NCBI GenBank assembly: GCA_037501455.1
Contig: CM074861.1
Coordinates: forward strand, 97,379,001-97,443,000
Origin: Lantana camara
Taxonomy: Eukaryota > Streptophyta > Magnoliopsida > Lamiales > Verbenaceae
Length of the DNA stretch: 64,000 nt
Reading direction: 5' to 3'
Of the stretch, positions 44,755-55,505 are shown piece by piece; the stretch's first letter is position 1; every line of letters starts with the position of its first letter. A model generated the notes under the pieces. That model saw only the letters and a list, made by a program, of their open reading frames with translations. It had not been told where the DNA came from and searched no databases. The translations under genes and the position numbers were made by a program.

Positions 44755-47003
44755 ATGGTTGGAGGTGGGAATAGGAGGGATGAGGGATCTTTCACGGTGA
44801 GCAACTCGAACGTTTTTGCAGCTCTGGAGAGTTTGAGGAAGAAGAAGAAGTCTGACAAAGAGAAGGGTTCTAAGGGAAGTAAGAGCGCGTCTAAGGCGGC
44901 TGCATCTGGGAAATCGAAGGAAGCCGAGGAGAAGCCGGTTTTCTGGGCTCCTGCTCCTTTGACTGCGAAATCTTGGGCGGATGTGGATGATGAGGATGAT
45001 GATGATTATTATGCCACCACTGCGCCTCCCCCGGCGATATGGGGTGGTTCTGATTCGAATAAAGCTGATGATACTGAGAAACACGAAGTTCTGGAGGTAT
45101 AAAGATTGTAAATCATGTTACATTACTTAATTGCAATTTTATGATTAATTATTTCTTGTAGTTGTGTTTCGTTCTTTCTTGGTTGGTTCAGTGGTTTTAG
45201 TGATTAAATGCCTTACCTTTTTGTGTTACCAATGTTTTTGTTCAAGATTTTGACTATTTGTTCACTTTGATGTTTTATGATGCTTAATGATATAAGCAGT
45301 TGCCAGCTCTGCTTTTGATGCATTCAAGGTTTTTTTTATGAAGTTTTGCCACTTGGGTTTTGGTACTGAAATATGTGTGTGTCATTTTGCTGAAAATCTG
45401 CCCTTACCAGCTTATACCTTAAGTTTGATCATGTGTGGTGCTTGAGACTCGGTACTTGCCTTTTGTGATCCTTGAGGTGTTCACGTCTACCTGGGCAACC
45501 ATGTGAGTTGCGGACTTTTTTCCTCGATGAAATTAAATGCTTTAGTAGAAATTTCTGTTAGCCCTTTTATTGAAAGGGGGGTCTTTTTATATTTATATGT
45601 TAAAAGAATTTTTCTCAAGGCAATAATTTGTTTGGATGTTGTTCTTCCAATCCTTTTGCTAAACGTTGGGGCATTGTTTGTTGTTTTACGATCAAACTCC
45701 TCATTGTCCACGATGATTTATTTTACAATTGTGTTACTTTGAATACCATTTTTTGGTTAGATTAACTTTTAACTATCTCCCTTTTTCGTGCACCTTTCGT
45801 TTGATCCGTGTCTATGAATTTCTATGCTTGGAAATATGGGGTAAATCGAATGCAAGTGCTCTAAGATGGTTGTTTTGAATCTTTTTGCCCCTCCAGTTTT
45901 ATAATAAACTAATATTAGAAACCTTATTCCACATATCTTGTTATGAGCCGCAATTATGTACCCTTCATGTGGAATCCCCTCTTGCAAACACAAAACGGGA
46001 TATTCTCCCTTCATGTGGAATCCCCTCTTGCAAACTCAAAACGGGATATTCTCGATTCTCAATGATATTCTCCCTTCATGTGGAATTGGCAGACCTTCCT
46101 TTCTTAAAATGCTATCATTTCTGGCACGGGGGACTTCCACAGTTGCTTTCTCCTGGGAGTCTCTGTAGACTTACTGCTAATCTAGAGATCATTATTTTGT
46201 CTTCGATAGTCTGTTTGTGACATTACGCAACTGTGAATTGCATCTGGTGTGAAATTGGAATTGTATTTGTGACTGTTTTTCTATCCAAATTGCAGGAAAG
46301 TGAGAGTGAAGATGAACTTCTAGATGAAGGTGATGATGATGTGGAAGAGGAGGTTGATCATGAAACGGAGGTCCAAGAACAGCTTGAGCCCGAGGTGCAA
46401 ATGCCTGCATTAGCTTCACCAGCACCTAAGGAGACGGAAAGACAGCTTTCCAAAAAGGAGAGAAAGAAAAAGGAGCTTGCTGAACTCGAGGCGCTTCTAG
46501 CTGATTTTGGTGTTAACCCGAAAGAGAAATCTGAAGATGAACCATCTGGTAATTATTTTTCTGCTATCGCCTTATGAAATTGGCATAACCATCTAAACTG
46601 ACATTCTTATTTGTCACTTACAGACAGGAAAGAGGGGCAGATGAATGGAGATGCAGAAAAGAAGGATAATGTCCCTTCAGAATCTAAAAGTGCCAAAAAG
46701 AAGAAAAAGAAGGATAAGGCTTCCAAAGAAGCAAAGGAGTCTCAGGATCAGCCCAATAGTGCCGATGCTTCCAACGGGCAAGAAGCAAATGCTGAAACCG
46801 GACAGGCGGAGGAAGCAACATCATCTGCTGTCGATGTGAAAGAGAGGTTGAAAAAGATGGCATCTGCCAAGAAAAAGAAATCCAGTAAAGAGATGGACGC
46901 CGCCGCACGAGCTGCAGCTGTAGAGGCAGCTGCAAGAAACGCAAAGCTTGCCGCTGCTAAGAAGAAAGAGAAGAACCATTACAACCAACAGCCGATTCGG
47001 TAA
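44755..47003 (+). CDS. Conserved lysine/alanine-rich protein of unknown function
   Basis: Three exons (44755-45096, 46296-46548, 46624-47003) join to 975 nt, or 324 aa, with GT-AG introns. The start is MVGGGNRRDEGSFTVSN, then VFAALESLRKKKKSDKEK. Next come KSWADVDDEDDDDYY, an acidic stretch (ESESEDELLDEGDDDVEEE), a coiled-coil-like RQLSKKERKKKELAELEALL, and a basic tail (KSAKKKKKKDKASKEAK; DVKERLKKMASAKKKKSSK; AAARAAAVEAAARNAKLAAA). There is no signal peptide or membrane span. Its composition suggests a nuclear or nucleolar, RNA- or ribosome-linked protein, and the upstream telo boxes fit that, but this is inference. I recall similar plant proteins annotated only as uncharacterised. Intron 1 (1.2 kb) contains a 46-bp tandem repeat. 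Confidence 0.85.
45961..46090. repeat. 46-bp tandem repeat in intron 1 of the lysine-rich gene
   Basis: A unit starting CCCTTCATGTGGAATCCCC and ending AAAACGGGATATTCT occurs at 45961-46006 and 46007-46052. A partial third copy (CCCTTCATGTGGAATT) lies at about 46073-46088. Confidence 0.85.
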
Positions 47004-47599
47004 GAGAGAGAGAGAGAAGATTGTAGAGTTGGAGCTTTATACGTATGGAGATATGCGGCTTTTCTTGGTCTTTAATAAACTTTTCGAGCTCCTGCCTGTG
47101 GTTTTGTGATAGATGATGAACTTCAAAATATAATGTTACTTGTCACAAACCGTTTTTGCCATTCAAAACTTGTTTCATTTGGTGGCGGTACTACTTTTTT
47201 GGCTTTACTCTTAGATCAGTGTTTGTAACATATCAGTACTTTTTGGCTGATGTATCTATCACTCGTTTCCTTTCATCTTTTCTGATGGAGTCCCTGAGGG
47301 TGGAAAATAATTGTGACTTCCTGGCTTCCAGCTTATATTTTCTTGAGGCCCATATGAAACATGTAGTTCACGTTCCTTAAAGAGTCAAAGTGGGCTTCTG
47401 TCGATTAGCTAAGTTGAATGAATTCTGAATTAAAATTGATCCATATGCATTAACCCGATTAACCTCAAGTATATATTGCCAAAAGGTTATTAATTTAGTT
47501 AAAAGGTTAATATTATATGCCAGTAATTACTTTAGTATTGGCTCTTTCGGGAAACGATCATTATTATATATTATAAATTTAATAATCATGCTAAATTAA
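47004..47599. other. Spacer between the lysine-rich gene and the array
   Basis: It starts with the 3' UTR (AGAGAGAGAGAGA right after the stop, AATAAACTT near 47074), followed by AT-rich DNA with no gene. Confidence 0.5.
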
Positions 47600-47675
47600 C
47601 TCTATTCAAGTTTGTAAGCAGCCCTCTTGTCCGTTGATCAGTCCAAGTGCCGGTCCAAGTGTGTCCTCTGAATAG
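47600..47675 (+). pseudogene. Array unit 0: tail only
   Basis: Only the last about 25 codons of a unit (VCKQPSCPLISPSAGPSVSS frame, stop TAG at 47673-47675) remain. The array therefore starts mid-unit, with no promoter-bearing first copy visible. Confidence 0.7.
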
Positions 47676-47720
47676 TTAGTGTTTTGGCATATTGGATTTT
47701 TCTTCCTTTTTTTTTTTTTC

Positions 47721-48299
47721 ATGACCAATAACTCTCTGTCTGTCTCACTCTCCGCACCTCCACCACCTTCAACAAAAAATGGTGGCGGTGGTCTTCTCAA
47801 GATTAAGTCGTTTAACATTTTCAAATCGAAAAAGGCTTCGCCTGAGCCTCCAACGGCCAATCCGACCACCTCCACTGAGGTGGTCGACATGCCGAAGCCT
47901 CCAACGGCCGAGGTGGTCGACATATTGAACGGGGCCGCAGCCTCCGACCATCTCCAACGAGGTGGTCGACATGTTGAACGGATTCATCGTCTCTCAGACG
48001 GCTCTACTGACGGCTGTATTATAAAACCAGAACAGTAAGTTGTTGTACTCTGTGAAATGGGCGCTGCCCTTGTTTGAAATCGCTGGGGGTTCCTTTGGCT
48101 TGTTTTTCTCACTGTAACTCTCTACCGCTTTTTCAGAGGAACATGAATGGGGTATAGTTTGTCCTTTGCTCGGTTTGTAGCACTTACGATAACATTGCTA
48201 TTAGTCGTTGCTTTGATGGTGGCAAACATTATGTTATCTGTGCAAATTTGTAAGCAGCCCTCTTGTCCGTTGATCAGTCCAAATGTATCCTCTGAATAG
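47721..48299 (+). pseudogene. Array unit 1
   Basis: ATG at 47721 (MTNNSLSVSLSAPPPPSTKN; a single NNSL repeat). The frame is lost at 47936 (AACGGGGCCGCAG, one base off the consensus), and there is TAA in place of TCA after GTATTA, plus a G run of five instead of six before TTCC. The C-terminal membrane helix frame is still open. Confidence 0.75.
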
Positions 48300-48341
48300 T
48301 TAGTGTTTTGGCATATTGGATTTTTCTTTCTTTTTTTTCTC

Positions 48342-48960
48342 ATGGCAAATAACTCTCTGCCTGTCTCACTCTCCACACCCAATAACTCTCTACTTGTCTC
48401 ACTCTCCGCACCTCCACCACCTTCAACAAAAAATGGTGGCGGTGGTCTTCTCAAGATTAAGCCGTTTAACATTTTTAAAGCGAAAAAGGCGTTGCCTGAG
48501 CCTCCGGCGGCTAATCCAACCACCTCCAACGAGGTGGTCGACATGCCGAAGCCTCCAGCGGCCGAGGTGGTCGACATGTCGAACGGGCCGAAGCCTCCGA
48601 CCACCTCCAACGAGGTGGTCGACATGTTGAACGGATTCATCGTCTCCCAGACGGCTCTGCTGACGACTGTACTATCAAACCATAACAATAAGTTGTTGTG
48701 CTATGTGAAATGGGCGCTGCCCTTGTTTGAAATCGCTGGGGGGGTTCCTTTGGCTGGTTTTTCTCACTGTAACTCTCTACCGCTTCTTCAGAGGAACATA
48801 AAGAAATGTGGGGTATAGTTTGTCCTTTGCTCGGTTTGTAGCACTTGCGATGATGTTGCTCTTAGTTGTTGCTTTGATGGTGGCAAACATTGTGTTATCT
48901 ATTCAAGTTTGTAAGAAGTCCTCTTAACCGCTGAACAATCCAATTGTGTCCTCTGAATAG
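48342..48960 (+). pseudogene. Array unit 2 (open to residue ~159)
   Basis: The ATG at 48342 opens MANNSLPVSLSTPNNSLLVS and stays in frame through NEVVDMPKPPAAEVVDM, FIVSQTALLTTVL and WALPLFEIAGG. A run of seven G (six in the in-frame units) then shifts frame and the ORF ends at 48818. It is the least damaged N-terminal half of the array. Confidence 0.8.
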
Positions 48961-49000
48961 TTAGTGTTTTGACATATTAGATTTTTCTTCCTTTTTTCTC

Positions 49001-49618
49001 ATGGCCAATAACACTCTGCCTGTCTCACTCTCCGCACCCAATAACTCTCTGCCCGTCTCACTCTCCGCACCTCCACCACCTTCAACAAAAAATGGTGGTT
49101 GTGGTCTTCACAGGATTAAGCCGTTTAACATTTTCAAAATGAAAAAAGTATCGTCGGAGCCTCCGGCGGCTAACCCGGCAACCTCCAACGAGGTAGTCGA
49201 CATGCCGAAACCTCCGAAGGTCGAGATGGTCGACATGTTGAACCGGCCGAAGCCTCCGACCACCTCCAACGAGGTGGTCGACATGTTGAACGGATTCATC
49301 ATTTCCCAGACGGCTCTACTGACGGCTGTACTATAAAACCAAAACAGTAGGTTGTTGTGCTCTGTGAAATGGGCGCTGCCCTTGTTTGAAATCGCTGGAA
49401 GGTTCCTTTGGCTTGTTTTTCTCACTGTAACTCTCTACCGGTTTTTTAGAGGAACATGAACAAATGTGGGGTATAGTTTGTCTTTTGCTCGGTTTGTAGC
49501 ACTTGTGATGACGTTGCTCTTAGTCGTTGCTTTGATGTTGGCAAACATTGTGTTATCTGTTCAAGTTTGTAAGCAACCTTCTTGTCCGCTGATCAGTCCA
49601 AGTGTGTCCTCTGAATAG
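49001..49618 (+). pseudogene. Array unit 3
   Basis: The ATG at 49001 gives MANNTLPVSLSAPNNSLPVS and is open to LLTAVL, where TAA replaces TCA (49334-49336). Downstream, the GGAAGG variant replaces the G run and keeps frame through helix 1. Confidence 0.78.
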
Positions 49619-49658
49619 TTAGTGTATTGGCATATTGGATTTTTCTTCCTTTTTTCTC

Positions 49659-50305
49659 ATGGCCAATAACTCTCTGCCTGTCTCACTCTCCGCACCCAAT
49701 AACTCTCTGCCTGTCTAACTCTCTGCACCTTCACCATCCTCAACAAAAAATGGTGGCGGTGGTCTTCTCAAGATTAAGCCGTTTAACATTTTTAAAGCAA
49801 AAAAGGCATCACCTGAGCCTCCGGTGGCCAATCCGACCACTTTCAACGAGGTGGTCCACATGCCGAGGCCTCCGACGATCGAGGTGGTCGACATGTTGAA
49901 CGGGTCGAAGCCTCTGACCACCTCCAACGAGGTGGTCGACTTGTTGAACGGATTCATCGTCTCCCAGGCGGCTCTGCTGACGGCTGTACTATCAAACCAG
50001 AACAGTGAGTTGTTGTGCTCTATGAAATGGGCGCTGCCCTTGTTTGAAATCACCGCGCACGCGCGCGAGGGGGGGGGTTCCTTTGGCTGGTTTTTCTCAG
50101 TGTAACTCTTTACCGCTTTTTTAGAGGTACAAGAACAAATGTGCGGTATAGTTTGTCCTTTGCTCGGTTTGTAGCACTTGCGATGATGTTGCTTTTAGTC
50201 GTTGCTTTGATGGTGGCAAACATTGTGTTATCTGTTCAAGTTTGTAAGCAGCCCTCTTGTCAGCTGATCAGTCCAAGTGCTAGTCCAAGAGTGACCTCTG
50301 AATAG
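49659..50305 (+). pseudogene. Array unit 4
   Basis: The ATG at 49659 is followed by an early TAA (CTGCCTGTCTAACTC). The middle is open (49824-50105) but carries a GCGCACGCGCGCGAGG insertion and a nine-G run before TTCC, which destroy helix 1. Confidence 0.75.
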
Positions 50306-50345
50306 TTAGTGTTTTGCCATATTGGAATTTTCTTCCTTTTTTCTC

Positions 50346-50930
50346 TTGGCCAATAACTCTCTGCTTGTCTCACTCTCCGCACCTCTACGGCCTTCAACAA
50401 AAAATGGTGGCGGTGTTCTTCTCAAGATTAAGCCGTTTAATATTTTCAAAGCGAAAAAGGTGTCGCCTGAGCCTCCGACGACCAATCCGACCATCTCCAA
50501 CGAGGTTGTCGACATGCCGAAGCCTCCGACGGCCGAGGTGGTCGACATATTGAACGGGCCGAAGCCTCCGACCATCTCCAACGAGGTGGTCGACATGTTG
50601 AACGGATTCATCATCTCCCAGACGGCTCTACTGACGGCTGTACTATAAAACCCGAACAGTAGGTTGTTGTGCTCTGTGAAATAGGCGTTGCCCTTGTTTG
50701 AAATCGCTGGAAGGTTCCTTTGGCTTGTTTTTCTCACTGTAACTCTCTACCGCTTTTTCAGGGGAACATAAACAAATGTGGGGTATAGTTTGTCCTTTGC
50801 TCGGTTTGTAGCTCTTGCGATGACGTTGCTCGTAGTCGTTGCTTTGATGGTGGCAAACATTGTGTTATCTGTTCAAATTTGTAATCAGCCCTCTAGTCCG
50901 TTGATCAGTCCAAGTGTGTCCTCTGAATAG
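50346..50930 (+). pseudogene. Array unit 5
   Basis: The start codon position reads TTG, with a single NNSL repeat. It is open to LLTAVL and stops at the same TCA-to-TAA change as units 1 and 3. The GGAAGG variant is shared with unit 3, pointing to a common recent origin of units 3 and 5. Confidence 0.75.
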
Positions 50931-50970
50931 TTAGTGTTTTGGCATATTGGATTTTTCATTCATATTTCTC

Positions 50971-51552
50971 ATGACCAATAACTCTCTGCCTGTCTCACTC
51001 TTCGCACCTAATAACTCTCTGCCTGTCTCACTCTCTCAACCTCCACCACTTTCAACAAAAAATGGTGGCGGTGGTCTACTTAAGATTAAGCCGTTTAACA
51101 TTTTTAAAGTGAAAATGGCATCGACTGAGCCTCCGACGGCCAATCCGACCACCTCCAACGAGGTGGTCAACATGCCGAAGCCTCCGGCGGCCGAGGTGGT
51201 CGACATGTTGAACGAATTCATCGTCTCCTAGATAACTTTGTTGACGGTTGTACTATCAAACGAGAACAGTAAGTTGTTGTGCTCTGTGAAATGGGCGCCG
51301 CCCTTGTTTGGATTCGCTGGGGGGTTCCTTAGGCTGGTTTTTCTCATTGTAACTCTATACCACTTTTTCGGAGGTACTGGAACAAATGTACGGTGTAGTT
51401 TATCCTTTGCTCGATTTGTAGCACTTGCGACGACGTTGCTCTTAGTCGTTGCTTTGATGGTGGCAAACATTGTGTTATTTGTTCTAGTTTGTAAGCTGCC
51501 CTCTGTTCCGCTGATCAGTCCAAGTGCTAGTCCAAGTGTGTCCTCTGAATAG
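50971..51552 (+). pseudogene. Array unit 6 (one nonsense codon)
   Basis: The ATG at 50971 opens MTNNSLPVSLFAPNNSLPVS and reaches NEFIVS, then TAG (51229-51231) where CAG is expected. Beyond it the frame is open to the end (51238-51552) with both helices and the tail SPSASPSVSSE. Only this single C-to-T change separates it from a complete ORF, so it best shows the domain layout. Confidence 0.8.
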
Positions 51553-51591
51553 TTAGTGTTTTGGCATAATAGATTTTTCTTCCTTTTTCTC

Positions 51592-52484
51592 ATGACCAAT
51601 AACTCTCTGCCTGTCTCACTCTCCACATCTCCACCACCTTCAACAAAAAATGGTGGTTGTGGTCTTATCAAGATTAAGCCGTTGCCTGACCCTCTGGCGG
51701 CTGTTGGAGGTAGTCGACATGTCGAAGCCTCCGGAGGCTGAGGTGGCCAACATGTTGAATGGTAAGACGCCTCCGACCACCTCCAACGAGGTGGTCAACA
51801 TGTTGAATGGATTCATCGTCTCCCAGACGGTTCTGCTGATGGATGTACTATCAAACCATAACAATAAGTTGTTGTGCTCTGTGAAATGGGCACTGCCCTT
51901 GTTTGAAATCGTTGGGGGGTTCCTTTGGCTGGTTTTTCTCATTGTAACTCTCTACCGCTTTTTCACAGGATTAAGCCATTTAACATTTTCAAAGCGAAAA
52001 AAGCGTCGCCGGGGCCTCCGACGGCCAATCCAACCACCTCAATCGAGGTGGTCGACATGCCGAAGCCTCCAGGGGCTGAGGTAGTCGACATGTTGAACCG
52101 GCCGAAGCCTCCAACCACCTACAACGAGGTGGACAACATATTGAACGGATTCATCATCTCCTAGACGACTTTGTTGACGGCCGTACTATCAAACCAGAAC
52201 AGTAAGTTGTTGTGCTCTATGAAATGGGCACCACCCTTGTTTGGATTCGCTGGGGGGTTCCTTGGGCTGGTTTTTTCATTGTAACTCTATACCACTTTTT
52301 CGGAGGTACTGGAACAAATGTAGGGTGTAGTTTGTCCTTTGCTCGATTTGTAGCACTTGCGATGACGTTGCTCTTAGTCGTTGCTTTGATGGTGACAAAA
52401 ATTGTGTTATTTGTTCTAGTTTGTAAGCAGCCCTCTGTTCCGCTGATCAGTCCAAGTGCTAGTCCAAGTGCGTCCTCTGAATAG
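51592..52484 (+). pseudogene. Array unit 7, chimera of two units
   Basis: The ATG at 51592 leads into a deletion after KIKPLPDPL. A second frame is open from 51650 through helix 1 (WALPLFEIVGGFLWLVFLIV). At about 51966 it jumps back to the basic KIKPFNIFKAKK region of another unit, which reads to a TAG at 52162-52164 and then on to an open C-terminus (stop at 52484). Unequal recombination between repeats explains this. Confidence 0.75.
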
Positions 52485-52513
52485 TTAGTGTTTTGGCATA
52501 TTAGATTTTTCTC

Positions 52514-53039
52514 ATGGCCAATAACACTCTACCTGTCTCATTCTCCGCCCCCAATAACTCTCTGCCTGTCTCACTCTCCGCACCTCCACTACCTTCAACA
52601 AAAAATGGTGGAGGTGATCTTCTCAAGATTAAGCCGTTTAACATTTTCAAAGTGAAAAAAGCGTCGGCGGAGCCTCCGGCGGCCAATCCGACCACCTCCA
52701 ACGAGGTAGTCGACATGCCGAAGCCTCCGACGGCCGAGGTGGTCGATATGTTGTACCAACCGAAGCCTTGGAGGTGGTCGACATGTTGAACGGATTCATC
52801 ATCACCCAGACGGCTGTACTATCAAACCAGAACAATAGGTTGCTGTGCTCTGTGAAATGGGCGCTGCCCTAGTTTGAAATTGCTGGGGGGTTCCTTTGGT
52901 TGGTTTTTCTCACTGTAACTCTCTACCGCTACTTCAGAGGAACATGAACAAATGTGGGGTATAGTTTGTCCTTTGCTGGGTTTGTAGCACTTGCGATGAC
53001 GTTGCTCTTAGTCGTTGCTTTGATGGTGGCAAACATTGT
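52514..53039 (+). pseudogene. Array unit 8, cut by an LTR
   Basis: The ATG at 52514 gives MANNTLPVSFSAPNNSLPVS and is open to 52789, where a deletion has removed part of the NEVVDM repeats and shifted the frame. The unit ends abruptly at AAACATTG within helix 2, where the LTR at 53040 is inserted. Confidence 0.75.
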
Positions 53040-53231
53040 TGTAATGCCCCGTTTTTCAGCAAGCCAGGTACAACGTCACGAGAGAGTTTAATTCAATAAT
53101 TACGTGATTATATGACGTCGCATGTTATACGTGTCAACGTGTAATTTTATTTTAATTGTGCGCGCTTTAGAATTTATTTAAATCGTACTTGGACTCAATT
53201 GTCCAATAACTGTAAATTAGGAACCTAATTT

Positions 53232-54906
53232 TAGTTAGGGTGTTTTAGGCTTAACCTAGGGTTTAGGCTTAACCTAGGGTTTATTTGATTTTGGAGAAAG
53301 GATGGTGTTCAACACATGAACCAAAAGAATTGTCAATTACCCTCTAAGGGGAGCTCGAGCTCCCCTATATATAGGAAAGGGAGGGGCGGCCGAACCTAGT
53401 CCTATTGAACTAAGGATTTGGTCCCTCTCTCTTATTACTTGATCATCAAGTAATTCCCAACTTTGACTTTTGAATTCTAATTCAAATCAACTTTTAAGAG
53501 AGCTAAAATATCCAAACCCCTTTTGGATAATATTATAATTTATTTATTAATAAATAAATAACTTATTTATCTAATTAATTAATTCGTAATTAATTAAATA
53601 GATTATTTTTCTCCAAAATAAGATTTTCCTTTCAATTCAAAATTAAACCAAAGTCTATTAAATAATTAACGCATTAATTATTTAATACACAAATAATTAT
53701 ACACGTGTGGTGCACACGTGTCCATGTATGACACGTATCACTCACGTGAACCACACGTGTGGAACCCTCTTGGTATGATCAACTCGTTTAATCATTTTAA
53801 AGCCTTAACTCATGTAACCAAGTTGTTGTGTGTGACCCTCTAGGTTCTCAATTCAATTAGCAGTGACCCTAATTAATTAATTCACTAATTAATTAATCAA
53901 TCCACAGATTAAACGACCATAGTCTAGCAACAGGTGTTTAACCCCTAGCTGAATTGGAATGTCTCGATTCGACAAAACCTTTAAGTCATTGATTCATGTG
54001 AGATACAATCCTCCTACTTACTATCTCTCAACCAAGATCTAGGGTAAGGGAATAATCAGAACCCTAATAATCTGGTCTTAAAGCTAAGTGCATTGCACAT
54101 CCATTTGATCTCAATCCAAGAAACCCTTTTCTTGATGTCTTGATCTACTGCCTTGGCCACGGACTCCATATGGCATATGAATGACTTACACAATAAGAGA
54201 TCACCTTGCAAATGCAAGTGTAGGTCCTTTCTTGATTCTCATTCACTTTCATGAATCACTTGTGCAGCCCCAGCATAAGCCTTGAATCAGTTGTCTAAGG
54301 CGACACCCTTTAAAGCTTAAACCTAAGACTATAGAGTTAACTCATAAAGTGACATGGAACCTCAAGTCTAAGGATCAATTAATCACATCAATGACTTGTG
54401 AGATATTTCCTAATCTGGAAGTTTCCATTTCCTGAAATAGAAACTTTCTTTCCCATTTAGGAATCTTCTCACACGGGGCACCTCAGTGAACTTACTTATT
54501 GAAGTAAGCACCCTCATGTATCACGCACGTATCAACTATACACTTTGCACCTCCATGAAACAAGGTGGTCCTTCTTAAGGGTGTGATCCTATAAGCGAGC
54601 CTTAGAGGAGTCAGGTTGACACTCCCACTGTCAGTAGGACTCATCGGCTTGGAGTATTTTACTAATCATGACTTATGTGATATAGGGCTCGTTTCATGAA
54701 CCATTTCACCTAAATGGTAGAGTCCTAAAGTCATCAGGATTAGGGGAGTTCTCATACATGCACAACTAAAATAACGCATACCAAACAAGAGCATATAAAG
54801 AAGTGTTGTCTCAATTCGTTATTTTATTCAAAGATTGTCTGTGATTACAATAAGGAAAAGCACAAAGCGGATATATAATCGGCTTTCTAGGGTACTATTC
54901 CTAACA
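53232..54906 (-). repeat. Partial copia LTR, inverted relative to the copia-2 LTR
   Basis: The minus strand from 54906 reads TGTTAGGAATAGTACCCTAG and matches the copia-2 LTR start (56721) through ACACGTGTGG, TATATAGGGGAGCTCGAGCT and AACCCTAGGTTAAGCC. It stops near the position equivalent to 58390. The last about 270 bp of the LTR are missing. A CTTAACCTAGGGTTTAGG word is tandemly doubled at its left end. Confidence 0.85.
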
Positions 54907-55333
54907 CCAGCCTTATCTCTTTTTCCCCAATTTTGATCGATCATCAGCATTCATGAAGAAAAGGAAAAGAAAATCCTCAAATTGGCACCAAAGACTTCAA
55001 GCTCGGTTTTTCGAGATCCAACCGTTCGATCAACGACCTAAGGTAAGAATTGTGTTCTATTCGATACGTGCTTCGATTTAGTATACCTTTCATGCCTCGG
55101 ATTCGTGTTTATATGATGATTGGGAAAAATAATAAATAGTAATTGGGTTGGGAGTTCTATATGATCGAGCTCGTTTCGGGAGTTCTAATGTGCAAATATG
55201 TGATCTACGTGTTATAATTTCTATGTGGTATGAATTTCGTGCATGTTGGAGTAGTTTGTGGCTGTGTTGGTGTTTGAATTGGGGCTCCAGGCGCCATTGT
55301 TGCTGTTCTTGCTTCTTTTTGGATGAACCAGAC

Positions 55334-55505
55334 GGGAACGACCGTTCCCGTGTTGAACTGGAGTTGGGAACGGCCCTTCCCAGGGGGCCATTTCGGCCAA
55401 TTCTTTACAGAGCCCCGGGGAGAGTTCGGGAAGCTGGGAACGGCCGTTCCGGGCGGAGCTACTGGGCATGGCCGTTCCCAGAATGGGCGAGGCCGTTCCC
55501 GCCCC
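55334..55505. repeat. Palindrome cluster in the second LTR
   Basis: GGGAACGACCGTTCCC, GGGAACGGCCCTTCCC and GGGAACGGCCGTTCC, with partial GGCCGTTCCC copies, recur about every 25-70 bp, as in 25686-25890. Confidence 0.8.

Larger units (their letters stand above)
47600..53039 (+). repeat. Head-to-tail array of a proline-rich, double-membrane-span ORF (about 8 units)
   Basis: Units of about 580-690 bp follow one another on the plus strand, starting at 47721, 48342, 49001, 49659, 50346, 50971, 51592 (fused to a partial unit at 51966) and 52514. A unit tail precedes the first (47600-47675). Each ends ...TCCTCTGAATAG, and only about 40 bp (TTAGTGTTTTGGCATATTGG, then TTTTTCTTCCTTTTTTCTC) separate this stop from the next ATG. 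A complete unit would encode about 200-240 aa: Ser/Pro-rich N-terminus (NNSLPVSLSAP, once or twice; PPPPSTKNGGGG), basic KIKPFNIFKAKKAS, repeats of NEVVDMPKPP, FIVSQTALL, helix 1 (LPLFEIAGGFLWLVFLTVTL), loop, helix 2 (VALAMTLLLVVALMVANIVL) and a Ser/Pro tail. No unit is fully open. I do not recognise the family. Confidence 0.9.

Noticed and set aside
47606..52716. Minus-strand ORFs across the tandem array (for example 48122-48688, 49108-49425)
   Set aside because: They mirror the plus-strand repeats. The plus strand has the consistent start, membrane helices and common stop, so the minus frames are taken as shadows.
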